Assembly: GCA_024763075.1 (NCBI GenBank)
Contig: JANTGF010000039.1
Location: forward strand, 1-38,787
Length of the DNA: 38,787 bases
Source: Bacteroidales bacterium
GTDB lineage: Bacteria; Bacteroidota; Bacteroidia; Bacteroidales; VadinHA17
Direction of reading: 5' to 3'
The stretch's first letter is position 1. Each line of letters begins with the position of its first letter. This document shows, piece by piece, positions 8,741 to 16,373 of this stretch. A program made the position numbers and the translations under genes. The notes beneath the pieces are model-generated. The model did not search any database and was not told the origin of the DNA. It worked only from the letters and a program-made list of their open reading frames with translations.

Positions 8741-10030
8741 ATGCAGGAAACCATAAAAAATATAAGTACGGACAGTCTTTATCATTCTCTGTATGAACCC
8801 GGATATAAGATCATTGATATTCGCCCGGTTGAAGCTTACAACGGATGGAAATTGAAAAATGAAAGCCGGAGTGGCCATATCCCGGGTGCAAAAAGTCTGC
8901 CATACCGGTGGTCAAAATATATTGACTGGATTGAAATTGTAAGGTCTAAAGGAATCTCCCCTGAACAATCATTGATACTTTATGGTTATGATCCTGTTGA
9001 AACAAAGGATTTAGCCGGTTTGTTCATGCGGGCCGGCTACCCGGAGATTTATGTTTATGATCATTTTACAGATGAATGGTCTGCTAATCCAAAGTTGCCC
9101 CTGGACCATTTAAAAAGATACAAGCAGCTTGTATATCCCGAATGGTTGCAAACTTTAATTTCAGGAAATACTTCCCCCGAATACAAGGGAAATGATTTTG
9201 TTATCTGTCATGCACATTACCGTAACCCTGAAGATTACAGAATTGGACACATTACCGGAGCCGTTGAATTAAACACACTGAGCCTGGAATCACCCGAAAC
9301 CTGGAACCGCAGGTCTCCCGAAGAACTCAGGGACGCTTTATTGAAAAAAGGAATTACAACAGATACCACGGTCATTCTTTACGGCCGGTTTTCTTTGCCG
9401 GATAATGAAGATCCTTTTCCGGGAAGCAGTGCAGGACACTTGGGAGCCATTCGCTGCGCATTTATTATGATGTATGCCGGAGTAAAAGACGTAAGGGTTC
9501 TCAATGGAGGGATCAGGTCATGGGAGGATGCAGGTTATTCTCTCACAACAGAAGAAACCATTGCCCGGCCGGCAAATGATTTTGGCACGGTTATTCCGGA
9601 TAATCCTGAACTTGCAGTTGATCTGCCCGAGGCTAAAGACCTGCTTAAATCAGAAAACGGAGAACTGGTCAGCGTACGCAGCTGGAAAGAATACATAGGT
9701 GAAGTAAGTGGTTATAATTATATAGAAAAGAGAGGAAGGATCCCCGGATCTGTTTTTGGAAATTGTGGCACAGATGCTTACCATATGGAAAACTATCGTA
9801 ACCTGGATCATACAACCCGGGAATATCAGGAGATAGAAGCAAACTGGAAAGAAGCGGGCATCACACCCGATAAACATATTGCTTTTTATTGTGGGACCGG
9901 ATGGCGTGGAAGCGAAGCTTTTTTTAATGCATGGCTGATGGGATGGCCGAGGGTATCTGTATTTGACGGAGGATGGTTTGAGTGGAGCAACGATCCGGAT
10001 AATCCAATTGAGACAGGAATTCCAAACTGA
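8741..10030 (+). CDS. eanB: Three-domain rhodanese; EanB-type hercynine sulfurtransferase (anaerobic ergothioneine synthesis)
   Basis: Likely moves persulfide sulfur onto the imidazole carbon of hercynine to give ergothioneine without oxygen. The 429 residues hold three rhodanese folds. Domain 1 (about 10-120, SGHIPGAKSLPY) and domain 2 (about 150-268, IGHITGAVEL) lack a Cys in the active loop (YGYDPVE and YGRFSLP), so they look structural. Domain 3 (about 300-425) carries the active loop C384-GTGWR. As I recall the literature, Chlorobium EanB uses Cys412, Thr414 and Tyr353. Here Cys384, Thr386 and Tyr325 (SGYNYIEKRG) have exactly the same spacing. The same architecture occurs in E. coli YnjE, a thiosulfate sulfurtransferase, so the fold alone is not decisive. 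The next gene being an EgtD/EanA homologue makes EanB the better call. No EgtB or EgtC is seen. Confidence 0.8.
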   Translation: MQETIKNISTDSLYHSLYEPGYKIIDIRPVEAYNGWKLKNESRSGHIPGAKSLPYRWSKYIDWIEIVRSKGISPEQSLILYGYDPVETKDLAGLFMRAGYPEIYVYDHFTDEWSANPKLPLDHLKRYKQLVYPEWLQTLISGNTSPEYKGNDFVICHAHYRNPEDYRIGHITGAVELNTLSLESPETWNRRSPEELRDALLKKGITTDTTVILYGRFSLPDNEDPFPGSSAGHLGAIRCAFIMMYAGVKDVRVLNGGIRSWEDAGYSLTTEETIARPANDFGTVIPDNPELAVDLPEAKDLLKSENGELVSVRSWKEYIGEVSGYNYIEKRGRIPGSVFGNCGTDAYHMENYRNLDHTTREYQEIEANWKEAGITPDKHIAFYCGTGWRGSEAFFNAWLMGWPRVSVFDGGWFEWSNDPDNPIETGIPN

Positions 10031-10067
10031 TCCGTAGGATCAAAGGATTTAAACAAAAATCTTCTCG

Positions 10068-10158
10068 TCCACCATAGCGGAACGCACTACACCCCTAGCA
10101 AGCCTTACGCTTGCACCATAGCTATAGCGCAGGAGCATGGCGGCCAATGGAGGGTGGA
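10068..10158. repeat. Palindromic intergenic repeat between eanB and eanA
   Basis: A 91-base element is bounded by TCCACC (10068-10073) and its inverted copy GGTGGA (10153-10158). Inside it are a perfect hairpin GCAAGC-CTTAC-GCTTGC (10098-10114) and the string AGCTATAGCGCAGGAG (10120-10135). The last string recurs with one change at 13562-13577 in the tmRNA terminator. The element is richer in G+C than its surroundings. It looks like a small dispersed repeat of the REP or MITE kind rather than coding DNA. Confidence 0.6.
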
Positions 10159-10188
10159 ATAAAATAATAATTGCAACAAGAAATTCTG

Positions 10189-11190
10189 ATGTATTTTAGT
10201 AAGAAACAACATATAACAAACGAATTGATCGCTGTTCAAAATTTTTTGCCTGAAAAAGGACTGAAGGAGATCAGGAAAGAACTTGCAAACGGATTAGAAG
10301 CTCCCCGGAAATACATTTCCAGTAAATTCTTTTATGATAAAAAGGGTTCCGAACTTTTTGATGAAATTACCAGACTGAATGAATACTATCCAACCCGGAC
10401 AGAAGAGTCAATACTTTATGATATTTCTTCCCGCCTTGCGAATGAATTTACAGGTTCTACCATCATTGAACTTGGGAGTGGCAGTTCATCCAAAATCTCT
10501 ATTTTATTAGAAGCTTACTTTAAGAATAATCTGAACAGCCTTACCTATGTTCCTGTAGATATCAGCCGGTCGGTGCTGGAACTTTCAGCCATGGGCCTGC
10601 TGGAAAGATTTCCCGGAATTATTATTGAACCAATGGTTGCTGACTTTACAAATCAACTTCATTTGCTCCCGAAAAAAGGAAAAAATATTATCTGTTTTTT
10701 TGGGAGCACCATAGGTAATTTTACCAGAACACAGGCATCGGACTTTCTGAATGGCCTGAGTGCCCGGATGGAGCCAGGTGATGAATTATTGCTGGGTATT
10801 GACCGTGTTAAAGACAGAGCCCTGCTTGAAAATGCCTATAATGACAGCAAACAGATTACTGCAGCTTTTAACAAAAATATATTAAATGTAGTTAACAATC
10901 TGTTACTCACAGATTTCAATCCTGATAAATTTGATCATCTGGCCTTTTATAACGAAAAAGATTCCCGGATAGAAATGCATCTGACTGCCAGGGAAGATAT
11001 GGAAATCAACAGTCCGCATTTAAAAAAGAACATCCGGCTTAGAAAGGGAGAAAATATACACACCGAGAATTCGCATAAATTCACGGATGAGCATATATCA
11101 GAAATTGCCGGACAAACCGGATTTCATATTAAGGATATTTATCATGATAAAAACGGATGGTTTTCTATTTGTCATTTTTACTCTCCGTAA
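10189..11190 (+). CDS. eanA: L-histidine N-alpha-methyltransferase, EgtD/EanA type
   Basis: Uses three SAM to trimethylate the amino group of histidine, giving hercynine, the substrate of the preceding sulfurtransferase. I choose the ATG at 10189 (333 residues) over a TTG at 10171. The SAM motif is ELGSGSSSK (94-102). Residues known for M. smegmatis EgtD find counterparts: Tyr39 at Y49 (FFYDKKGSELF), Tyr56 at Y66 (NEYYPTR), Asn166 at N177 (FGSTIGNF), Tyr206 at Y217 (NAYND), and Glu282/Ser284 at E293/S295 (TENSHKF). Offsets are a constant +10, then +11, which argues for true histidine specificity. It follows eanB on the same strand after 158 bases that hold a palindromic repeat. In oxygen-using bacteria the partner would be EgtB; here it is a rhodanese. 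Confidence 0.9.
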   Translation: MYFSKKQHITNELIAVQNFLPEKGLKEIRKELANGLEAPRKYISSKFFYDKKGSELFDEITRLNEYYPTRTEESILYDISSRLANEFTGSTIIELGSGSSSKISILLEAYFKNNLNSLTYVPVDISRSVLELSAMGLLERFPGIIIEPMVADFTNQLHLLPKKGKNIICFFGSTIGNFTRTQASDFLNGLSARMEPGDELLLGIDRVKDRALLENAYNDSKQITAAFNKNILNVVNNLLLTDFNPDKFDHLAFYNEKDSRIEMHLTAREDMEINSPHLKKNIRLRKGENIHTENSHKFTDEHISEIAGQTGFHIKDIYHDKNGWFSICHFYSP

Positions 11191-11225
11191 AACAGTCTAA
11201 TAAAGAAATCCTCTTAGTTAGTGTC

Positions 11226-11337
11226 TCTTAGAAAACGCCAAATACTGCGTTATTCTCGTTTTGGAAACGGTCATTTACAAAAGTAAACTCGCTGATTTTC
11301 AAAGCTTCGAAAGCCTTGTCTTTTGCGTCTTCTAAGA
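11226..11337. repeat. MITE-like element with terminal inverted repeats
   Basis: A 112-base non-coding segment is bounded by TCTTAGAAAACGC (11226-11238) and GCGTCTTCTAAGA (11325-11337). These are inverted copies of each other at 12 of 13 positions. It lies between the eanA stop codon and the arsR-type gene. No target-site duplication was identified. Such small inverted-repeat elements are often non-autonomous transposon derivatives; that origin is inference. Confidence 0.5.
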
Positions 11338-11370
11338 AGCCACTCGAAAAGTTAAGAGTTTTCTTAGAAG
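11329..11370 (+). promoter_or_regulatory. Perfect 10-bp inverted repeat before the arsR-type gene
   Basis: CTTCTAAGAA (11329-11338) and TTCTTAGAAG (11361-11370) are perfect inverted copies separated by 22 bases. The left arm shares sequence with the end of the MITE-like element. The right arm ends 20 bases before the candidate -7 box, so it could be an operator of the regulator. It could equally be a second repeat end. Confidence 0.35.
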
Positions 11371-11390
11371 CATTAGTTGAAATTTATTCC

Positions 11391-11398
11391 TATTTTTA
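11391..11398 (+). promoter_or_regulatory. Candidate -7 element for the arsR-type gene
   Basis: TATTTTTA matches TAnnTTTG at seven of eight positions and lies 17 bases before the chosen ATG at 11416. This is one reason for rejecting the upstream TTG start, which would place the promoter inside the gene. Confidence 0.4.
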
Positions 11399-11415
11399 CG
11401 AATAAAACAGAACAA

Positions 11416-11718
11416 ATGAGCAATGAGCAGAAATTCTTTTCGGAAAAACAAACACAGATCGCCAGGTTTGCCAAAGCTTTGGGACACCCCGTACGCCTTT
11501 ATATTTTAGAGTTGTTATCACGGGAATCCTGCTGTTATAGTGGAGACATTTCACAAGACCTCCCCATTGCCAGATCCACACTTTCCCAGCATTTAAAGGA
11601 ATTAAAAAATGCCGGTCTGATCCAGGGTGAGATTGAACTGCCTAAGATTAAGTATTGCCTGAACAGGAAAAACTGGGAACTGGCGCAACATTTATTCAAA
11701 GATTTTTTTGAAGAATGA
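11416..11718 (+). CDS. ArsR/SmtB-family winged-helix transcriptional regulator
   Basis: A 100-residue DNA-binding repressor of the ArsR/SmtB type, starting at the ATG at 11416 (MSNEQKFFSEKQ). The helix-turn-helix is around 43-66 (SGDISQDLPIARSTLSQHLKELKNAGLI), and the wing follows at 69-82. Cys39 and Cys40 sit at the end of the helix preceding the recognition unit, and Cys81 ends the wing (KIKYC). Family members sense metals, arsenite or reactive sulfur through such thiols. It lies downstream of the eanB-eanA pair on the same strand, with repeats between, so it may or may not regulate them. No metal efflux gene is next to it; the following gene is convergent. The ligand is unknown. Confidence 0.88.
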   Translation: MSNEQKFFSEKQTQIARFAKALGHPVRLYILELLSRESCCYSGDISQDLPIARSTLSQHLKELKNAGLIQGEIELPKIKYCLNRKNWELAQHLFKDFFEE

Positions 11719-11764
11719 CCGGTTCCAGCTAAGCTGTGTATGGAAGTCACTACCTCATTTTGTC

Positions 11765-12982
11765 CTATTCTTTGCCTTTGAGATAATCCTGAAGATAGTT
11801 GAAATGCCGGGTTAGTTTACCATTTTTAACAATGGTGGCTCTTTCAATGATCCCATCCTTATCTTCTCCAAACAGAGAAGGAAGTACATTTTCCAGCAGG
11901 GCCTTACCAAAATCTTCAGAAGCATTCCTGGGCAGTTCACCGGGAAGATTATCCACAGCCATTACAGTGATATTCTTATGGTCAAAAGCATCTCCCTCCT
12001 GCCCTGTTTCAGGATTATAACCATAAAAAGGTTCGGCAATCGTCGAAGCATACAGGGTTGAAGGTATAGGACCGTCAATATCACAACTCACATCGGCAAT
12101 AACCTGCATTTTGAAATCCTTTTCTTTCATGTCTTCCGCCCTCATAAAAACCGGTGATGCCGGATCCCAGAAATGACAGGCAATAAATAAATCGGTAACT
12201 TTGGTATAAGGATAGAAAGTTGGTACATATTCGGAGGGATGATCAAAGAAATGCTGCAGATCAAATGGCTCCCCGTCTTTTCTTCTCACATATTTATCCG
12301 GATCAATACGACAAACCACCGGTTCATTAAACTCTTTGTTCAGAAACTCTTCTGAGGAAACCTCTTTCAGATTCAAAGAAGAAAGGGTTTCCATTGCACC
12401 ATGGGCCACCCGTCCCCCTCCGGAGATCAATATTTTGATGGCAGGAAGTTTAACAGCCTGAAGTCCGGACAGCATTTCATCCAAATCATGCCATTCATGA
12501 GCAGGTCGCAAGTGAAAATCACCCGTACGTTCCCCCCATGCCCTGAGTCCGTTATAGGCTCCCACAATTCCGGCCCATCTTCCAAATGCCACCAGGCGTA
12601 CATGATTGGTATCCGTCAGATATTCATAATCAATCAGCGTAATATTTTTTTCAACCACTGTTTGTAAAAGTTTGCGGTTATAGGGCTGTTTTTTTGCCGT
12701 ATGGGAGAAAAACAAATAGGTTTTTTCCGGAATGAGTGCCGGTATATCCACCTCTTTTACACCAATCAGAATATCTGCATCTGAAACATCTTCCACAAGT
12801 TGAAGGCCGGCTTTCCGGTATTCATCATCATTAAAGCAACGCAACTCACTTTTCCGGATTCGCAAATCCAACTCAGGAAATCTTTTTACCAGTTCAGCTC
12901 CTATGACGGGTGTTATTGCCACCCGGCGATCAGGAGGGTTTTTTGTTTCTTTTAAAACCCCCACTTTTATTTTGCTACTCAT
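11765..12982 (-). CDS. Saccharopine dehydrogenase (lysine-forming)/alanine dehydrogenase-like oxidoreductase
   Basis: An NAD(P)-dependent oxidoreductase of the alanine dehydrogenase/PntA N-terminal superfamily, closest in look to LYS1-type saccharopine dehydrogenase. I use the ATG at 12982 (MSSKIKVGVLKETKN, 405 residues). The frame stays open upstream to 13117, but that extension would run through the tmRNA promoter and lacks family character. The N-terminal half (1-150) holds VGVLKETKNPPDRRVAITP, with the Arg and Lys used for substrate binding in this superfamily. A Rossmann segment KILISGGGRVAHGAMETL lies near 195-212, and DVSCDIDGPIPST near 300. Bacteroidota normally make lysine through diaminopimelate, so it could serve another amino acid or a catabolic step. 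It is convergent with the arsR-type gene. Confidence 0.8.
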   Translation of the reverse strand: MSSKIKVGVLKETKNPPDRRVAITPVIGAELVKRFPELDLRIRKSELRCFNDDEYRKAGLQLVEDVSDADILIGVKEVDIPALIPEKTYLFFSHTAKKQPYNRKLLQTVVEKNITLIDYEYLTDTNHVRLVAFGRWAGIVGAYNGLRAWGERTGDFHLRPAHEWHDLDEMLSGLQAVKLPAIKILISGGGRVAHGAMETLSSLNLKEVSSEEFLNKEFNEPVVCRIDPDKYVRRKDGEPFDLQHFFDHPSEYVPTFYPYTKVTDLFIACHFWDPASPVFMRAEDMKEKDFKMQVIADVSCDIDGPIPSTLYASTIAEPFYGYNPETGQEGDAFDHKNITVMAVDNLPGELPRNASEDFGKALLENVLPSLFGEDKDGIIERATIVKNGKLTRHFNYLQDYLKGKE

Positions 12983-13077
12983 ATCATAAAATTTACCGCT
13001 AAATTTAGGTAAAAAACCGGTATCTAAAACCAAAATAATCATTCTTTTGGGAAAACAGTACCCAAAAGCACTGCCAA

Positions 13078-13108
13078 TTGGGGATTTGGCATATTTTTTG
13101 TACTTTTG
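13078..13108 (+). promoter_or_regulatory. ssrA (tmRNA) promoter
   Basis: A perfect Bacteroidota -7 box TACTTTTG lies at 13101-13108, with a TTG at 13078-13080 at about the -33 distance. Transcription would start near 13115, a few bases before the mature 5' end at 13128. The short leader would be removed by RNase P. Confidence 0.75.
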
Positions 13109-13127
13109 CTGGTGCATATCATTTTAT

Positions 13128-13550
13128 GGGGCTGACCTGGTTTTGACAGCAAGCCGGGGTGGTATGTAAGCATGCAGAGCGTTGTTATATGGCTCTTGCC
13201 GAAAGGCGTTCGTTTATCGGACAAAAACATGTAACAAAATACATAATTGGCGAAAACAATTTTGCTCTCGCTGCCTAATCGAAGTTTAGTAGATTTGGCT
13301 TTATCCGGGTTGTAGCAACCAGGACGAGACGTTTCGCGGGCGGTTCTACTCCATACCAACCCGATCACGAGGCGCAGGCAATTTGGAGTTAGTCTGCAAG
13401 AGGTTCCGGCTTGCAGATGAAATAAAGGAACTAAGGAAATGTTAGCTTGTTTCGCAGCTGATATTTCCCGACAATTAAGCGGGACTAAGCATGTAGAAAG
13501 CATATGGTCTCCTTGTTTGGACCCGGGTTCGACTCCCGGCAGCTCCACCT
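13128..13550 (+). ncRNA. ssrA: Transfer-messenger RNA (tmRNA)
   Basis: Rescues stalled ribosomes and tags the unfinished protein for degradation. The 5' end GGGGCTGACCTGG and the 3' end CGGGTTCGACTCCCGGCAGCTCCAC pair as the tRNA-like acceptor stem: GGGGCTG pairs with CAGCTCC, with one G-U pair. The T-arm GGTTCGACTCC is intact. The tag frame is at 13249-13278, reading GENNFALAA then TAA, preceded by the resume Ala that comes from the charged tmRNA. The terminal CCA is only partly encoded (ACC then T). Length is about 420 nt, one-piece type. The 13039-13548 antisense reading frame has no support. Confidence 0.97.
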
Positions 13551-13552
13551 CC

Positions 13553-13592
13553 GCCCTCCGTAGCTTTAGCGCAGGAGGGCTTCTTTCTTTTT
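13553..13592 (+). terminator. tmRNA terminator, built from a dispersed repeat
   Basis: GCCCTCC (13553-13559) and GGAGGGC (13574-13580) form a perfect 7-bp stem with a 14-nt loop, followed by TTCTTTCTTTTT. The loop and right arm contain AGCTTTAGCGCAGGAG, which differs at one position from a string in the repeat at 10120-10135. The terminator therefore seems to share origin with the intergenic repeat. Confidence 0.85.
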
Positions 13593-13857
13593 ATAATGCT
13601 TTCGATAACGCTCTATGCTACTCCGGGCTTCGGTGAACGCTATCCACTTTATGTGTTGTCTCTCCCTTCGAAATTATGAGTTTTTAGAACTAAGAAGTGC
13701 ATTTTTTAAGATTACACCACTTTTTTGCGAAAATAGTTTTTGGTCTGACTAAAAGAAGCAAGAGTCTGCCCGGCTTGATGGAGTATGTTCGCAAATAATA
13801 TTTAGGTCATCTTTGATAAAAAGCAGGTTCAATATCTTTCTTGTCTTTTAAAATTTG
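13593..13857. other. Non-coding spacer between ssrA and icd
   Basis: About 265 bases with no supportable gene. The part up to about 13660 is richer in G+C and may be a degraded repeat. The remainder is AT-rich and leads into the icd promoter. Confidence 0.4.
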
Positions 13858-13865
13858 TACTTTTG
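13858..13865 (+). promoter_or_regulatory. icd -7 promoter element
   Basis: TACTTTTG is a perfect copy of TAnnTTTG, identical to the box before ssrA, and lies 41 bases before the icd start. A TTTC at 13836-13839 is at the right distance for a degenerate -33 element. Confidence 0.6.
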
Positions 13866-13906
13866 CATTCTTCAAAACATAATATAATTTATAAAGTGAA
13901 CTGATC

Positions 13907-16129
13907 ATGGAAAACGCGAAAATAATCTGGACAAAAATTGACGAGGCCCCGGCATTGGCAACATATTCATTATTACCAATAGTAAATGCCTTTACAAATG
14001 CAGCCGGAGTGAAAGTTGAGACAAGGAATATATCACTGGCCGGAAGAATTATTTCAACATTTCCTGAATACCTTTCTGATAACCAGAAAGTAAATGATGA
14101 ACTTGCCTGGCTTGGTGATCTTGTAAAAAAGCCTGAAGCAAATATCATAAAACTCCCAAACATCAGTGCTTCAATCCCCCAGTTAAAGGCAGCTGTGGCC
14201 GAGCTACAGTCAAAAGGCTACAAACTACCCGATTATCCTGAGGAACCTAAAAACGAAGAAGAGGAAAAAATAAAGGCAAGATATGCAAAATGCCTTGGAA
14301 GTGCCGTGAACCCTGTGCTTCGTGAAGGTAATTCAGATCGCCGCGTAGCCCCTTCAGTAAAGGAATTTGCAATGAAAAATCCCAAGAAACTAGGTGAATG
14401 GAGAGCTGATTCAAAGGCTCATGTTGCACATATGGACGATCATGATTTCTATGGCAATGAAAAATCAGTTGTCATGGAAAAAGATGATACGGTTAGCTAT
14501 GAGTTTGTAGATGAGAATGGCAATGTAAGTGTATTAAAGAAGGAGCTTAAGCTTATTAAGGATGAAGTGCTTGATGCTACATTTATGAGTGCCAGGGCTC
14601 TGCGTTCATTTATATCAGAACAGCTTGATGATGCAAAGAAAAATGACACACTGTTCTCTGTACACCTCAAGGCTACTATGATGAAGGTTTCTGATCCTAT
14701 TATTTTTGGTCACTTTGTCTCTGTTTACTACAAGGATGTATTTGAGAAGCATGCTGAACTGTTTAAAGAACTGGGAGTTAATCCCGATCTTGGTCTTGGT
14801 GACCTGTACAAGAAAACAGAGGGTCTTGATGAAGCAAAACGCAAAGAAATAGAAGCGGACATAAAAAAAGTTTACGAAAAGAACCCTGCACTTGCAATGG
14901 TGGATTCAGATAAAGGAATAACGAATCTTCATGCAAGTAACAAAATTATAATTGACGCTTCCATGCCGAATGTTATACGCGACAGCGGTAAGATGTGGAA
15001 TGCTGAAGGCCGGCTTCAGGATACAAAAGCTGTTATACCAGACAGGTGTTATGCAACATTTTACCAGGAAGCTATTGACTTTTGTAAGAAGAACGGTGCT
15101 TTTGATCCTTCTGTAATGGGGAATGTTTCCAATGTGGGCTTAATGGCAAAAAAAGCAGAGGAATATGGTTCACATGACAAAACCTTTAAGGCTCCCGGGA
15201 ATGGTAAAATAAGGATAGTAAACAGCAATGGTGATGTGCTTTTAGAGCATGCTGTTGAGGAAGGTGATATTTACCGCAGTTGCCAGGCAAAAGACGTGGC
15301 CATCCAGGACTGGGTGAAACTTGCCGTGAACAGGGCACGCGCCACAGGCATTCCTGCTGTATTCTGGCTGGATGAAAAACGCTCACATGACAGAGTAATG
15401 ATCTCACTTGTAAACAAATACCTGAAAGACCATGACACAAGCGGTCTTGAGATTAAGATAATGGCACCGGTTGATGCCATGAATTTTACTCTGCAAAGGT
15501 CCAAAGCAGGAAAAGATACTATTTCTGTTACCGGAAATGCATTAAGGGATTATTTGACCGACCTTTTCCCTATACTTGAGCTGGGTACCAGCGCAAAAAT
15601 GTTGTCAATCGTTCCCCTTCTTGCAGGAGGCGGGCTGTTTGAAACAGGTGCTGGCGGATCTGCTCCCAAGCATGTTCAGCAGTTCATTTCAGAAGGCCAC
15701 CTGAGGTGGGACTCCCTTGGTGAATTCCTGGCATTGACAGTTTCCCTGGAACACCTTGCAAATAAATTTAACAATGATATGGCACGTGTACTTTCAACAA
15801 CACTTGACAAGGCTGTTTCAAAACATCTTGCCAACAAAAGAGGCCCCTCACGTAAAGCAGGTGAAATTGACAACCGCGGAAGCCATATGTACCTGGCACA
15901 GTATTGGGCAGAAGCCCTGGCGGAACAAAATGAGAATGCAGCGTTGAAAGCAAAGTTTGAACCGGTGGCTAAGCAGTTAAAGGCTGAGGAAGATAAAATA
16001 CTTGCAGAGATAGCATCTGCTGAAGGAAAAGCAACCGACATTGGCGGGTATTACATGCCTGATGATGAGCTTGCAATAAAGGCAATGCGGCCCAGTGCCA
16101 CTATGAATGCCATTATTGACAGTATTTAA
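13907..16129 (+). CDS. icd: Isocitrate dehydrogenase [NADP+], monomeric type
   Basis: Converts isocitrate to 2-oxoglutarate and CO2 with production of NADPH in the TCA cycle. The 740-residue length is that of the monomeric (about 80 kDa) family, which is unrelated in size to the dimeric Icd of E. coli. The N-terminus [21 protein letters not shown] is the family signature. Other conserved stretches are [20 protein letters not shown] near 85 and [19 protein letters not shown] near 143. [15 protein letters not shown] lies near 352, and [21 protein letters not shown] near 570. The start ATG at 13907 follows a perfect promoter box. It is a stand-alone gene. The DNA after it, up to aspartate kinase, looks accessory. 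Confidence 0.97.
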   Translation: MENAKIIWTKIDEAPALATYSLLPIVNAFTNAAGVKVETRNISLAGRIISTFPEYLSDNQKVNDELAWLGDLVKKPEANIIKLPNISASIPQLKAAVAELQSKGYKLPDYPEEPKNEEEEKIKARYAKCLGSAVNPVLREGNSDRRVAPSVKEFAMKNPKKLGEWRADSKAHVAHMDDHDFYGNEKSVVMEKDDTVSYEFVDENGNVSVLKKELKLIKDEVLDATFMSARALRSFISEQLDDAKKNDTLFSVHLKATMMKVSDPIIFGHFVSVYYKDVFEKHAELFKELGVNPDLGLGDLYKKTEGLDEAKRKEIEADIKKVYEKNPALAMVDSDKGITNLHASNKIIIDASMPNVIRDSGKMWNAEGRLQDTKAVIPDRCYATFYQEAIDFCKKNGAFDPSVMGNVSNVGLMAKKAEEYGSHDKTFKAPGNGKIRIVNSNGDVLLEHAVEEGDIYRSCQAKDVAIQDWVKLAVNRARATGIPAVFWLDEKRSHDRVMISLVNKYLKDHDTSGLEIKIMAPVDAMNFTLQRSKAGKDTISVTGNALRDYLTDLFPILELGTSAKMLSIVPLLAGGGLFETGAGGSAPKHVQQFISEGHLRWDSLGEFLALTVSLEHLANKFNNDMARVLSTTLDKAVSKHLANKRGPSRKAGEIDNRGSHMYLAQYWAEALAEQNENAALKAKFEPVAKQLKAEEDKILAEIASAEGKATDIGGYYMPDDELAIKAMRPSATMNAIIDSI

Positions 16130-16241
16130 CGAATCTTATCTTCAACTCATTCACCAGGATTTTAAATAATCGTCCATGCATATCAAATATCTTCAAAAAA
16201 ACCATTTGTTGATCAAATAAATTATTGCGGATGTGATTGAT

Positions 16242-16282
16242 ATGTAACTCAATAATAAAACAAAGAGAGCATCCCTCAGGAC
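16242..16282. repeat. Imperfect direct repeat, left copy, flanking fic
   Basis: The segment starting ATGTAACTC and running to CCCTCAGGACA resembles 17417-17460 in the same orientation: both contain TAAAACAAAGA, then GCA, CCC, CA and GGA at matching spacing, roughly 70% identical by eye. The two copies bracket the fic gene. They may mark the ends of an inserted segment. Confidence 0.35.
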
Positions 16283-16373
16283 AAAGCCGGTACTGAAAAC
16301 AACTGGTCTGTATTCGTTTCTCTAAAGTAAAGCCCCTTTCCAGTTTCGCTATACTTATATTTGGCTTTGCTTT

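Noticed and set aside
8741-10030. Plain YnjE/thiosulfate sulfurtransferase assignment for the rhodanese
   Set aside because: Fold and active loop would fit, but the adjacent EgtD-type methyltransferase gene makes a hercynine sulfurtransferase the simpler explanation. The alternative is kept in the feature note.
12983-13117. Upstream extension of the saccharopine-dehydrogenase-like gene
   Set aside because: The 45 extra residues have no family character and would run through the ssrA promoter.
13039-13548. A 169-codon open frame antisense to the tmRNA gene
   Set aside because: The tmRNA structure, tag, promoter and terminator explain this stretch fully. The antisense frame has no family character.
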